Of a DNA stretch of 64,000 nucleotides, positions 17,781-26,636 are shown piece by piece. Position 1 is the first letter of the stretch. Every line of letters starts with the position of its first letter. Position numbers and translations under genes: made by a program. The notes beneath the pieces were generated by a model. The model was not told the DNA's origin. It saw only the letters and a program-made list of their open reading frames with translations, and did not search any database. The DNA is from Tritrichomonas musculus (taxonomy: Eukaryota > Parabasalia > Tritrichomonadida > Tritrichomonadidae), in NCBI GenBank assembly GCA_039105265.1, contig JAPFFF010000006.1, positions 5,766,001 to 5,830,000 of the forward strand. The letters run 5' to 3'.

Positions 17781-20700
17781 TTAATATTCAAAATATTTTT
17801 CTCTCTTTCCTTCTTTATATGGTGTTGATATTCTTCTTTTGAATTCATTTAAGGTTGATACAGTCATATTTTTATTCATTTGGAAACATGGTTGACCTTT
17901 TGTAAGATCAAATGTTTGTTGATTCCCTTCGTATAAATATTTATATAATTTCATTGGATCATTATCAAATTCATTCTTATAAGCATATTTAATAGATTGT
18001 TCAGTTAATCCTTTCCCACGAGTCATATAATCAATTTCACCTGTAGAATCTTGTAACTTATCAATATACATCTTTTTCATCAAAAAGTATGATTCAATTG
18101 ATTCTGGCATTTCTTTGTGACCATTTATTGTTGGAAAATCTGAATGGAATTGACCTAAATATTTACCTATGAGTTCTCGATTATATTTTTCTTTATAAGC
18201 TTTTTGTAATTTTGGTAAATCATTTATTTCAATATGCATTGAATCAGTATCCTGATAATAAATATGGCAACCAATATCAAATGCAAGACACATCACTTCA
18301 TTCATGATTCTTTTTGACATACTTAATACATGAATACCTAATAATGAAAAATTAAAATGTTTATCAATTGGTCTCAATATTCTAACAGCATGCATATTAT
18401 TTTGTAATTCAATATCTTCAACAATTTTGTTATAATTTTTGATCCAATAATTATCTAAAGTATCTTGATCATTAATGTATTTAAAATCTTTTTCAATAGG
18501 TCTTTCAATAGTTTTACCATAACAACTATTCATAATTAATTTATATAAATTTTGTAAAGGATTGTCTTGACTTTTATATTCTAATCTTTTCTCAAATATT
18601 TTTTGAATTTCTTTTTGGATATGATATTCTCTTTTTCCAGGCCAATAATAACCTCTAATTAATTCGAAATCTATTTTTTGAAATTCAATGAGATCTTCTA
18701 AATAAATATTATCGACAATCATTTTGAAAGGTTTATCGAATTTATCATCATTAAGGTTACCATCTTTTGTTTTCTTAACGATTAATGGAAATGGATAATG
18801 TTTATGAATTCCAGTAACTAAAATTTCTACTATATATGCACCTTGTTTTGATAAAAATTCATAATTTAATTCTGTTTTGGATATTACTACTGGTTTTCCT
18901 TGAACGGTATATAATCTATGAATTGCTGAAGGATATAAACTAACCGCGTCAAAATCTGCTAATTTTTCAGTTATATGCCACTTTTTGTTATAAGCAGTCA
19001 TACATCTACCACCATAAACAGCATATGAACAAAATTTCCTAACAATTCCACCTACTGAATATAAATCATGACCATAATAAACTTTATGATTAAATACATC
19101 ATTAGCTAAAGAAGAAATTGAAATATATTTGAATGGATCGATTTTGAAATCTTGAATGAAACCTTGTCTAAATTTAACAAAACTTTCTCTTAATATTCGA
19201 ACATCTTGATGACAATAAAATAATGCATATTTCCACATATCAAATTCATTATTACTTAAACGGCATCCCTTAATTTTGTTAATATTTGAACGAAATAATT
19301 GATAATCTTGTTCAGTCCATGTTTTATCTTCTTCTTTACCTGCTTCATTAATTTGACCTTTATTTGTTCTTAATCTTTCAAATGTATAATATTTGTATGG
19401 GAAAATTTCTTTTTCACAAGGAATATTAAACATTAATGGTAGATTAGATAGCTTGCAAGAGAAAATTGGATAACTATCTTTAAATGTTATCTTTTTGTTC
19501 TCAAATTTCAAAGTCATATTAAAACATTGATTTCCTTTAATAATTGATGATAATATTTTTATATTTTGATTATTGTTTTGTAAAATCATTCTAATATCAT
19601 AAGCCAAATTATGAAAATAACAAATTGAATCAGTAGGTAAATATTTCAATAGATTTATATTACATTTTTCACCTAAGAATTCTTTCTTAATTTTCCCATC
19701 TAATGAATGTAAACAACATAAGAATGGAATATGAATTTTTGAACTTGTATCAGATTCAAAATCACAAAACCAATAAGAAGTTTCTACTTGTTTGATTATT
19801 TTTGTTTTTGGTTCAATTAATTTACAACAATATTCATCTTTATATTCTAATGTAGTATTTGAAATATCTTGATCAATTTCATTATAAAATATTGAATGTA
19901 ATAAATGTTCTTGTGAATAATTAATTGGAATGAAATAATTTTTCTTAAATAATTCTCTAATCAAGTTTGAAGAAGTTATAAATGATCTACCTTTTGTCCA
20001 ATGATCTGTAATCCAATCTTTATTATATTTGTCTTCATCTAACTTTTCAATATTTTTGATATAATAATATGTAAATGGAGTCTTTTCTTCGATGAAATAA
20101 TGTTTTTGATATACATTGAATTTATGAGTTCGTTCTGGTTCAGCTTTTTGTATACCCATATATGTTTTTCTTTTACCTTTATCCATTGAACGTACAGATT
20201 GTTTTTGAGCAACAGAATTATCATCAATATAAGTTAAATTAAGATGAATATTAAATTCTTCACATAAATGATTAATACTACTTTGTGATAAATATCTATT
20301 TTGAATCCTTAATCTAATTTGATTTAATAATGATTCTGAATAATTTCCAGTTTGTTGTAAAGCATAAATGAAACAACAATCATTTAATTCTTCTTTTATT
20401 TTCTTTGTCTTTTCATCTATTAAACTATCAAAAATTTGTAATCGAACCAGGTAATCAATTAATACTTTTGGACAACCAGGTTTTAATAAATATTTAAAGA
20501 ATCCTCCATCGACTGTATTTTTATGTTTTGGATGTTTTAATATACTAAATTTGATTTGAGAAAATAATGAAAATTCAGGTAATCTTTGACCTTCTAAATC
20601 ATATTCCCAACCTGGATTCTTTTCTATTTGATAAATGAAATTCTCTTCTGTTAAATTCTTTAATAATTCTTCATAAGTTTTTCCAGTTAAAGGTACAGAA

Positions 20701-21440
20701 TGCCATTGACCTCCAACTGAATAAGATAATTTATATTTTTCTGTTGCAGCTAATTCACCTATTTCATTTTCAAATTTCTTTCGTAAGAATGGAAATAATT
20801 TCTTTCGACCATAATCATTTAATTGTTCAAAATTAATTCTCCAATCAGTTGGTGAATCATTTAACATTTTTATATAACCATCAACAATTCTATCTTGATC
20901 ATTTTCATTATTAATTTTCATGAATTGAATAAATGAATCATCTTTTGAATGAGGTCTAATTGAATTCTGAATATTTAAGAAATAAGGATCAGTTGGTCTT
21001 TTTGGTTCATATTCATTTGATTTTGGCTCAGGAGGTGGAACTAATTTTCTCAAAGGTACATTTTGTTCACTAACGGGCATTAATTTTCTCAAAGGTACAT
21101 TTGGTGGTGCATTTGCAATTATTTCTTTAAATGATGATTTTTCTGGCTCAATTGGTGTCGATGGTGGGGGTTCAGTAAATTCTTTTTCTGGAGGAGGTTG
21201 ATTTAAATATTGAGGGAGATTTGAATGAGTTAAACCTTTAACGAACCAAAATATTGAATCCCCATTCAATTTCCCATCATAACCATTTTCTTTCACTTTT
21301 TGTATAATATACTCATTTAATATTTCTTTACTCCGATCCCCATTCTTTTTAGAGAATTCTTTAAACGTTTCCTTACCATTCGTTAAGAGATTATAAATCT
21401 CCATTAATCTGTTAGGATTCGCTCTAATAGTTGTTGTCAT
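17781..21440 (-). CDS. polB: Protein-primed family B DNA polymerase
   Basis: A 1219-aa protein. Seen, by approximate residue: ExoI FCDFESD (560), ExoII FHNLAYD (610), ExoIII CHQDVRIL (770), motif A DAVSLYPS (832), motif B NSCYGK (970), motif C YQDTDS (1063) and KMY (1124). Known: these are the 3'-5' exonuclease and polymerase motifs of protein-primed PolB, the replicase of Mavericks, adenoviruses and phi29-type phages. The N-terminal 500 residues include a Pro-rich linker (about 85-150) and no recognised domain. It starts at the ATG at 21440, behind a clear early-type motif. Confidence 0.95.
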   Translation of the reverse strand: MTTTIRANPNRLMEIYNLLTNGKETFKEFSKKNGDRSKEILNEYIIQKVKENGYDGKLNGDSIFWFVKGLTHSNLPQYLNQPPPEKEFTEPPPSTPIEPEKSSFKEIIANAPPNVPLRKLMPVSEQNVPLRKLVPPPEPKSNEYEPKRPTDPYFLNIQNSIRPHSKDDSFIQFMKINNENDQDRIVDGYIKMLNDSPTDWRINFEQLNDYGRKKLFPFLRKKFENEIGELAATEKYKLSYSVGGQWHSVPLTGKTYEELLKNLTEENFIYQIEKNPGWEYDLEGQRLPEFSLFSQIKFSILKHPKHKNTVDGGFFKYLLKPGCPKVLIDYLVRLQIFDSLIDEKTKKIKEELNDCCFIYALQQTGNYSESLLNQIRLRIQNRYLSQSSINHLCEEFNIHLNLTYIDDNSVAQKQSVRSMDKGKRKTYMGIQKAEPERTHKFNVYQKHYFIEEKTPFTYYYIKNIEKLDEDKYNKDWITDHWTKGRSFITSSNLIRELFKKNYFIPINYSQEHLLHSIFYNEIDQDISNTTLEYKDEYCCKLIEPKTKIIKQVETSYWFCDFESDTSSKIHIPFLCCLHSLDGKIKKEFLGEKCNINLLKYLPTDSICYFHNLAYDIRMILQNNNQNIKILSSIIKGNQCFNMTLKFENKKITFKDSYPIFSCKLSNLPLMFNIPCEKEIFPYKYYTFERLRTNKGQINEAGKEEDKTWTEQDYQLFRSNINKIKGCRLSNNEFDMWKYALFYCHQDVRILRESFVKFRQGFIQDFKIDPFKYISISSLANDVFNHKVYYGHDLYSVGGIVRKFCSYAVYGGRCMTAYNKKWHITEKLADFDAVSLYPSAIHRLYTVQGKPVVISKTELNYEFLSKQGAYIVEILVTGIHKHYPFPLIVKKTKDGNLNDDKFDKPFKMIVDNIYLEDLIEFQKIDFELIRGYYWPGKREYHIQKEIQKIFEKRLEYKSQDNPLQNLYKLIMNSCYGKTIERPIEKDFKYINDQDTLDNYWIKNYNKIVEDIELQNNMHAVRILRPIDKHFNFSLLGIHVLSMSKRIMNEVMCLAFDIGCHIYYQDTDSMHIEINDLPKLQKAYKEKYNRELIGKYLGQFHSDFPTINGHKEMPESIESYFLMKKMYIDKLQDSTGEIDYMTRGKGLTEQSIKYAYKNEFDNDPMKLYKYLYEGNQQTFDLTKGQPCFQMNKNMTVSTLNEFKRRISTPYKEGKREKYFEY

Positions 21441-21485
21441 GTTAACTTTCTTTTACAATAAAAATAATGGTCTGTCAAAACCGTT
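21441..21485 (-). promoter_or_regulatory. PolB promoter, early-type motif
   Basis: Coding-strand order: TTAACGGTTTTGACAGACC (core 21473-21485), then ATTATTTTTATTG, then about 17 bp to the ATG at 21440. The match with the promoter at 17.57-17.58 kb runs over about 14 bp. Confidence 0.7.
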
Positions 21486-21502
21486 AATTAAAAAGAAAAT
21501 GT

Positions 21503-21763
21503 TTATTGAGGTCGAGTTAATTGAAGAACGAAAACGTCTTTTATTAATTGTTCGATTTGAACACCACGTTCAGCAACTTTTCGATCAATTCTTTGGACAG
21601 AACTTTCTAAACGTTCCAATCTTGAAGTTAATTCATCAAGTTGAGAATTTATTTTTTGCATGAGAACTTTCGTTATATTCAAATCATTTCGAACATTCGA
21701 TAGAAAATCTCTTGTTTGATCATCAATCTTTTTCTTCTCTTCGAAAAAGTCAGGTTCACTCAT
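21503..21763 (-). CDS. 86-aa coiled-coil protein
   Basis: Seen: long uninterrupted helix with heptad spacing (INSQLDELTSRLERLESSVQ) at residues 35-60, a short acidic start and a hydrophobic end. The start at 21763 follows an early-type motif. Inferred: a small oligomeric early protein; no family recognised. Confidence 0.65.
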   Translation of the reverse strand: MSEPDFFEEKKKIDDQTRDFLSNVRNDLNITKVLMQKINSQLDELTSRLERLESSVQRIDRKVAERGVQIEQLIKDVFVLQLTRPQ

Positions 21764-21791
21764 TTAAAAATAATGAAGTGTCAAAACCGTT
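21764..21791 (-). promoter_or_regulatory. Early-type promoter motif (21.78 kb)
   Basis: Coding-strand AACGGTTTTGACACTTCATT (core 21779-21791) directly upstream of the ATG at 21763; it overlaps the end of the intergenic gap after the KilA-N gene. Confidence 0.7.
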
Positions 21792-21799
21792 TTTATATC

Positions 21800-22423
21800 T
21801 CATTCCTGATAATGACTAATATATTCATCTATTAACCTCTTTAATTTATCTAAACATGTTTTTGAAGCAGTAATGATAGAACTATAAATTGAGACATCAT
21901 TTGTACCAAAATTCTTACGAATAATATCTTTTATATCTCTATTCGGTGTCATAGCTATTGGCATATTATCTTTGAAATACCATTGATTTTTTTCTTTTGG
22001 TTTGATATGTCTAAAATAATCTTTATGACGTTTGACTAAATGTAATTTAACTTTTTCTGGATTATCATTTAATTCTTCTAACCAAATTAAGAATTTATAA
22101 TCATATTCTCTATTTTTAGGTACTAATCTTGGTTTTTGTTCAAGTCTTTGTTTTTCAAAATACTCATCTAATAATTTTAGAACAAAGAATGAATAAGTAG
22201 GTGAAGCCCAAATTGCTATATGATTTACTAATAATTTATGAACATAAATTCCTTTCAAATTATTCGGTAAATTTGGTCGATTTTCTAATAACTTTTGGTC
22301 GGGCGGAATTCCGACTGACTCAGAAATAAATTGAAATAACTCCTTTGTTTGTTTATTTTCATTCCAATGCTTAATTTTCTTTGTTGATTGACAAGCACTA
22401 ATTATACTATTTGCTTGAAACAT
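21800..22423 (-). CDS. KilA-N domain protein
   Basis: A 207-aa protein. Seen: an N-terminal block (residues 1-75) with the KilA-N pattern, including a short Trp-containing helix (KIKHWNENKQTKELF) and GIYVHKLLVNHIAIWASP followed by a helix ending LLDEYFEKQ. The C-terminal half is basic and helical (YDYKFLIWLEELNDN; IITASKTCLDKLKRLI). Known: KilA-N proteins are DNA-binding and common in large DNA viruses and phages. Inferred: regulator. Its upstream side opens into the gene-free 22.4-24.0 kb stretch and shows no early-type motif. Confidence 0.8.
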   Translation of the reverse strand: MFQANSIISACQSTKKIKHWNENKQTKELFQFISESVGIPPDQKLLENRPNLPNNLKGIYVHKLLVNHIAIWASPTYSFFVLKLLDEYFEKQRLEQKPRLVPKNREYDYKFLIWLEELNDNPEKVKLHLVKRHKDYFRHIKPKEKNQWYFKDNMPIAMTPNRDIKDIIRKNFGTNDVSIYSSIITASKTCLDKLKRLIDEYISHYQE

Positions 22424-23992
22424 ATTATCTTTCTTTGAACGTATAATCTAAGGATGTTGGCCACTGCCCAATTATGCATGGCATTAAAAAAATCTGCCCT
22501 GCCCACATGGGCAATGCATTTTTTTATATAAATATATTAAATTTTTTTGCATTGATAATGTGTATAAATTTTTCTTTTAAATATTTTTTTAATTAAAAAA
22601 AAATATTTAAAATTTATATTATATATGTAAAAATTGAATTGTTTATATTGGGCAATAAACCTTTGAAATTTTTGGGCATGGGCGCCCATGCCCATCATTC
22701 AAAATTTGAAAGAATTTCAATAGTTTACATGCTGGGCAGTACTGCCCACTTTCATAAGGTCAAATGTGGTCAAATAAATTAACCTTTTTGCCCAGGCTTT
22801 TTTATAATTAATAATGTTAAAATATGCATTTATTTTCTTAAAATACCTCAAATAAGCTCGGAAATGCTTTTTGGAGCTTTTTTTACTGTGATTTAGAAGC
22901 TGTTTATTGCAATCATCTGAATCAATAATAATTAAATCGGGATATAACAATAAGAAGCTCCAAAATACAGTAAAAAAGCTCAGAAGAGCATTTATAAGCT
23001 ATATATTTCTAATTCAAGAACTGGTTGTTCCTATACTTTATATTGAAAGAAGTAATATTTGAGTATTATTCCTTTATTCTTTTTTTTTATTTTTAAATTT
23101 ATAAATTTATGACAATTACTAAGAATATGTTTATCAAATATATTAAAATTAAAATGATTCAGATTATCCTATAAAAAAAATATTAAAATATCATATGTTA
23201 AAAACTGTTATGGCATTTTTAACCACCATCATTATGATAATCACATTGTGATGATTCTTTTGAGACCCAATTTGATGTGTTTATTTAAAAAGGATATCAT
23301 AATATGAGCCCTCTAATATACTCTATTAGATTTTAAAGAAATTCGGCCCTCAATTTTTTGAATGAGTTCTTTGAAATTTTTTTCCAGATTTGTTTGCTTT
23401 TTTTACAATCAAAAATGAAAAAAGAATAACAAAATATTAAATTGTAGAAATAAATGAAGATAAATATACTTATTTACTTCTTTAATGATGAAAATAATTT
23501 AACTTTATGATTTATATTAAATTCATAAAAATATTTTTCACAAAATTTAATTTGAATACCAAATATATTATGTAATAATGCTTTTTACTTCAAAATATTA
23601 CTAAGTTTACATTTTTTATGAAAAGCATTTCGACAATTCTCATATAAAAATGAAATAATTTGAATAATTCTTAATGATTATTTATTATTTTCCTATTTTG
23701 TACTAGTTTGGTAAAATTTTTAATCAAAAAAAAAAAAAATATAAATATAACGAATAAACCTTTTTTTGAAAAGAAAATTTTAAAAAATGTGGTTATATTT
23801 TTTTTTGGGCAATTTCTAAAAAATCTTGGGCATTTTGGGCAAATTTTTTATAAATGGTCGGGCAAAAACGCATCATTATATAATCCGTAAATGTTCATTA
23901 TATTGTAACCATTCATAATTTTCATTTATTGGCTCTACTATCATTTTTGTTTTTGTAAGAGGATAAAAAAATAAAAAGATAAATTAAATTTA
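22424..23992. repeat. Gene-free stretch with clustered GGGCA/TGCCC words, possible insertion
   Basis: No convincing gene in 1.57 kb, although both sides are gene-dense. At least a dozen TGCCC/GGGCA words cluster at 22,455-22,800 and 23,805-23,870, including GGGCATGGGCGCCCATGCCC near 22,673-22,692; the DNA around is otherwise very AT-rich. The middle holds an inverted repeat (22,851-23,000). Two readings: a non-autonomous transposon inserted in the Polinton, or a control/origin region of the element. No clean terminal repeat or target duplication could be fixed by eye. Confidence 0.5.
22851..23000. repeat. Imperfect 48-bp inverted repeat (hairpin)
   Basis: Left arm 22,853-22,901 (contains GGAGCTTTTTTTACTGTGAT) pairs with right arm 22,953-23,000 (contains ATACAGTAAAAAAGCTC), with a loop of about 50 nt. 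The arms agree over most of their length with a few mismatches and gaps. Confidence 0.75.
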
Positions 23993-24370
23993 TTAATCTT
24001 CATCATCCATTAGAAATTTTTGAAAAGAACTTATTTCAGCTATTAAAGCTCTTTTTTGAACTTTGTATTGATCAAAACTATCTTGATATTCTTTCCATGC
24101 TGATTTCTCTTCTGTCTCAAGTTCAGTTTTTATTTTTTCATGATCTTCAATAATTGAATCAATTTGTATATCTTCGAAATCTCTTTTGAGAATATATAAG
24201 TTGCGTAAATCTTCACCATTATACCGTTGACAAAAAGAAATATCTTTCTCTTTTACTTTTGCTTCAGCCAAACGATTCATAGCATCATAGAATTCACTCA
24301 TTGATTTTTTGAGTTTATCTTTCTTGTCCTCTATTAAATTTTGAAATACAACTTGAGGAACTCTCTTCAT
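23993..24370 (-). CDS. 125-aa coiled-coil protein
   Basis: Start set at the ATG at 24370 (MKRVPQVVFQNL): a further in-frame ATG at 24400 would place the promoter motif inside the gene. Seen: nearly all helical and charged, with two coiled-coil-like segments (FYDAMNRLAEAKVKEKD; IIEDHEKIKTELETEEK). One of the many small helical proteins of the early block; function unknown. Confidence 0.65.
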   Translation of the reverse strand: MKRVPQVVFQNLIEDKKDKLKKSMSEFYDAMNRLAEAKVKEKDISFCQRYNGEDLRNLYILKRDFEDIQIDSIIEDHEKIKTELETEEKSAWKEYQDSFDQYKVQKRALIAEISSFQKFLMDDED

Positions 24371-24408
24371 AAAAAGTGAAGTGTCAAAACCGTTATTCAT
24401 TTTTTTAA
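24371..24408. promoter_or_regulatory. Divergent early-type promoter (24.38 kb)
   Basis: On the minus strand AACGGTTTTGACACTTCACT (core 24382-24394) leads into the ATG at 24370. On the plus strand the same 38 bp end in a T-run before the ATG at 24409. One motif seems to serve both genes. Confidence 0.7.
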
Positions 24409-24696
24409 ATGTTGCCTACTCATAGTTTGAATCTACTCAAAGAAAATTTGAATAGTTCAATTGATGAATTAATTAGACAAATACATAGTGTTGAAGAATT
24501 TGAAATAGAGATTCTGTCATTAAAGAATGATCCTGATTATGAAAGTTTCCTAGAGGAATTAGAGAAAGAGAAACAAAAATATGAATCCAAAAAAGCTGAA
24601 GTAATTCAAAACACTCAAACCTTAATCAACTTCATTGAACAAAAAAAATCAACCACACCGAAAAAAATAAAATTATCAGTCATATTGAAAGAGTAA
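24409..24696 (+). CDS. 95-aa coiled-coil protein
   Basis: Helical and charged throughout (LNLLKENLNSSIDELIRQI; SFLEELEKEKQKYESKKAEV), with a basic tail (KKIKLSVILKE). The ATG lies just behind the shared divergent promoter. No family recognised. Confidence 0.6.
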   Translation: MLPTHSLNLLKENLNSSIDELIRQIHSVEEFEIEILSLKNDPDYESFLEELEKEKQKYESKKAEVIQNTQTLINFIEQKKSTTPKKIKLSVILKE

Positions 24697-24714
24697 AAAT
24701 TATTTTTTATTTAT

Positions 24715-25086
24715 TTAACCTTTGTTAATGAATTTATTAAGTTCGATCAATTTTGGTTCTAATTCATTTTTGTCAGTCATGTGAACGAAAATATCCAAAA
24801 CTTCACGCATTTTGAGAATGAGAGCTTTGCGATAATTTCGAACTTTCTTTTCGAATTTGAGATGATATTCAAGAGTTTCTTGAAGACATGAACTCATTGC
24901 TTGATAATCTTCCACTGTCCTATCCAAGCTGTGAATTTCCAGTTTTAAATGAGCATTATGACGTTTTGCGTCATCTATGTAATCAGTTATGGACTCTTTT
25001 GGATCGTCTTCTTCCTCTTCTTTTTCCATTTCTTTCACAGTCTCATCAATATCTTCTTTTGAATAGTCACCGTACCAAGACTTCAT
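24715..25086 (-). CDS. 123-aa acidic helical protein
   Basis: Start set at the ATG at 25086 (MKSWYGDYSKEDID); two upstream in-frame ATGs lie within the promoter motif. Seen: acidic N-terminal third (EMEKEEEEDDPKES), then helical segments with Leu/Ile spacing (LEIHSLDRTVEDYQAM) to the end. Function unknown; a typical small early-block protein. Confidence 0.6.
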   Translation of the reverse strand: MKSWYGDYSKEDIDETVKEMEKEEEEDDPKESITDYIDDAKRHNAHLKLEIHSLDRTVEDYQAMSSCLQETLEYHLKFEKKVRNYRKALILKMREVLDIFVHMTDKNELEPKLIELNKFINKG

Positions 25087-25137
25087 TAATAAAAAATGGT
25101 CTGACATAACCGTTTTAACCGCTTTCATTTTTATTAA
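25087..25137. promoter_or_regulatory. Divergent promoter with both motif variants (25.1 kb)
   Basis: Minus strand: AACGGTTATGTCAGACC then T-run, ATG at 25086 (type A). Plus strand: TAACCGTTTTAACCGCTTTC, then ATTTTTATTAA, ATG at 25138 (type B, two AACCG boxes). The two variants overlap in 51 bp. Confidence 0.65.
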
Positions 25138-25989
25138 ATGTTGGTTATCTTTTTGATACTCATTAATCGACCATCAATTGAAGGAATACCTGATGATGCT
25201 GAATGGATTTCTTGTTTTGATTGGGAAATTGTTAATGGAGAATGGATGTCAAAAATACCGAATGATGACTTAGAATGTTGGACAGATTTTGCAACAACAC
25301 CCAATTTAACAATTAAACAATCATTTACTGCCTGGAAATTTTGGATCATCGGAAAAAATTCTACCCGTCATGATGAGGCTGAACTATTTTGGAATTCTCA
25401 AAATTATCTCATCAATCAATATTCCAATGTTGAAAAAGATTGGATAATTGTTTTTGAATCAAATGAATTTCCCCAAATGCTAACAACTATTATTATTAAT
25501 GTTCAACAACATAGAAGCGTCCAATTTCGAGGTATTGCATATTTAAGACATGAATCTGTGCCATCTTTATCTCCAACAAATCGCCCATCACGTTCACCAT
25601 CATTTAGCCCATCAATTTCACCATCACGTTCACCATCATTTTCACCATCACGTTCACCATCATTTAGCCCATCAATTTCACCAACATTCCACCCATCATT
25701 TTCACCATCTTTATCTCCAACAAATCGCCCATCATTTTCACCATCACGTTCACCATCTTTTCAATTCACTATATCAGATCAATTCTCTGAATCCTATCTT
25801 TTCAATTTCTCATATCAATTCTCTCCATCAGATATTGAACAAAAAAATGTATCAAAAATAATAGGTTTATCTGTATCTATTCCATTACTAATTCTCATGA
25901 TTCTTGCTCTTGGAATTATCTTTTACAAAAATCAAACCAAATTTCAAACTGAAAATTTTCATTCAGACTCTGACTCAGTTGGACTTTAA
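25138..25989 (+). CDS. Predicted type I membrane glycoprotein with mucin-like stalk
   Basis: A 283-aa protein. Seen: hydrophobic start (MLVIFLILI) that may act as a signal peptide; an ectodomain (residues 15-140) rich in Trp with sequons NLT and NST; a Ser/Pro-rich stalk of SPSFSPSRSPS-type repeats (about 142-205); further sequons NFS and NVS; one transmembrane helix (IIGLSVSIPLLILMILALG) near 243-263; and a short polar tail with SDSDS. Inferred: surface or envelope-like protein made early by the element. No homologue recognised; surface-protein genes are unusual in Polintons. Confidence 0.7.
   Translation: MLVIFLILINRPSIEGIPDDAEWISCFDWEIVNGEWMSKIPNDDLECWTDFATTPNLTIKQSFTAWKFWIIGKNSTRHDEAELFWNSQNYLINQYSNVEKDWIIVFESNEFPQMLTTIIINVQQHRSVQFRGIAYLRHESVPSLSPTNRPSRSPSFSPSISPSRSPSFSPSRSPSFSPSISPTFHPSFSPSLSPTNRPSFSPSRSPSFQFTISDQFSESYLFNFSYQFSPSDIEQKNVSKIIGLSVSIPLLILMILALGIIFYKNQTKFQTENFHSDSDSVGL
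25572..25762. repeat. Ser/Pro-coding short repeats (mucin-like stalk)
   Basis: Degenerate tandem units such as CCATCACGTTCACCATCATT and CATTTAGCCCATCAATTTCA repeat with 12-36 bp spacing; two longer blocks around CTCCAACAAATCGCCCATCA appear at about 25,570 and 25,710. The array codes the SPS/SFSPS stalk. Confidence 0.85.
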
Positions 25990-26024
25990 AAAATTAAATA
26001 AACAAATTTAATCTTTTTTATTTA

Positions 26025-26285
26025 TTAAGGAGTAGTTAAAATTTTCTCTCTTGAATTGTAGATTTGAATCTTATTAAAGAAATCATGTTCAATCATTGTT
26101 GTGAAAACAAATGGTGTGTTATGAACTTCTTTCTTAAATCGATCAAGATTGTTATTTTCAAGATCATTGATCATAACATTTAATTTGAACATGAAAAATA
26201 ACTTTAAATGTCGGAAATCAGACACGATATCATTTTTGAACAATTTTCTAAATTCTAATTCAAGGTCTTGTTCAGTAACAGTCAT
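26025..26285 (-). CDS. Unknown 86-aa element protein
   Basis: Helical protein with aromatic residues (FRKLFKNDIVSDFRHLKLFF), start at the ATG at 26285 behind a type B promoter (TAACCGCTTTCATTTTTATTT then ATG). Converges with the glycoprotein gene. Function unknown. Confidence 0.6.
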   Translation of the reverse strand: MTVTEQDLELEFRKLFKNDIVSDFRHLKLFFMFKLNVMINDLENNNLDRFKKEVHNTPFVFTTMIEHDFFNKIQIYNSREKILTTP

Positions 26286-26320
26286 AAATAAAAATGAAAG
26301 CGGTTAAAAAACGGTTATGT
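26286..26320 (-). promoter_or_regulatory. Type B promoter motif (26.3 kb)
   Basis: Coding strand: ATAACCGTTTTTTAACCGC followed by TTTCATTTTTATTT and the ATG at 26285. Same two-box layout as at 25,110-25,137 and 26,610-26,636. Confidence 0.6.
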
Positions 26321-26584
26321 TTATTTATTCTTTAACGTTTCTTCCAATTTTCGGAAATTCTCTCTGTTGGAAGTTGCTAAAATCCCAACTGTTATTAGTA
26401 AAGAATGTAATTGTTCTTGTCTCTCTGGACGAGAATCATTTTTTAAATCAATTTCTTGATCAAAGAATTCTTCAGTCATTTTGATCATTTGATCACAAGT
26501 TTTTTCAATTTCACCTCTAGTGAATTTTAATAAATTTATTAATTCTTTTTGTTTTTCACTAGGTAAACTTTGTTGGCCCTGCAT
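26321..26584 (-). CDS. Unknown 87-aa helical element protein
   Basis: Charged helical protein (QKELINLLKFTRGEIEKTCD; ENFRKLEETLKNK at the end). Start at the ATG at 26584, preceded on the coding strand by AACGGTTATTCAAAAAGTTC and a T-run. Function unknown. Confidence 0.6.
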   Translation of the reverse strand: MQGQQSLPSEKQKELINLLKFTRGEIEKTCDQMIKMTEEFFDQEIDLKNDSRPERQEQLHSLLITVGILATSNRENFRKLEETLKNK

Positions 26585-26636
26585 TTAAAAAAATGAACTT
26601 TTTGAATAACCGTTCTAACCGTTTTCATTTTTATTT
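26585..26636. promoter_or_regulatory. Divergent promoter, types A and B (26.6 kb)
   Basis: Minus strand AACGGTTATTCAAAAAGTTC leads to the ATG at 26584. Plus strand TAACCGTTCTAACCGTTTTC, then ATTTTTATTT and the ATG at 26637. It mirrors the promoter at 25.1 kb. Confidence 0.65.

Noticed and set aside
22717-22950. 77-aa minus-strand frame in the GGGCA island
   Set aside because: Spans part of the inverted repeat, has no promoter motif, and no coding character.
23708-23890. 60-aa plus-strand frame at 23.7 kb
   Set aside because: Mostly Lys/Asn/Phe from A/T runs; overlaps the GGGCA words.
25550-25861. His-rich frame overlapping the glycoprotein stalk
   Set aside because: A frame shadow of the Ser/Pro repeats; the other frame has signal-like start, sequons and a membrane helix.
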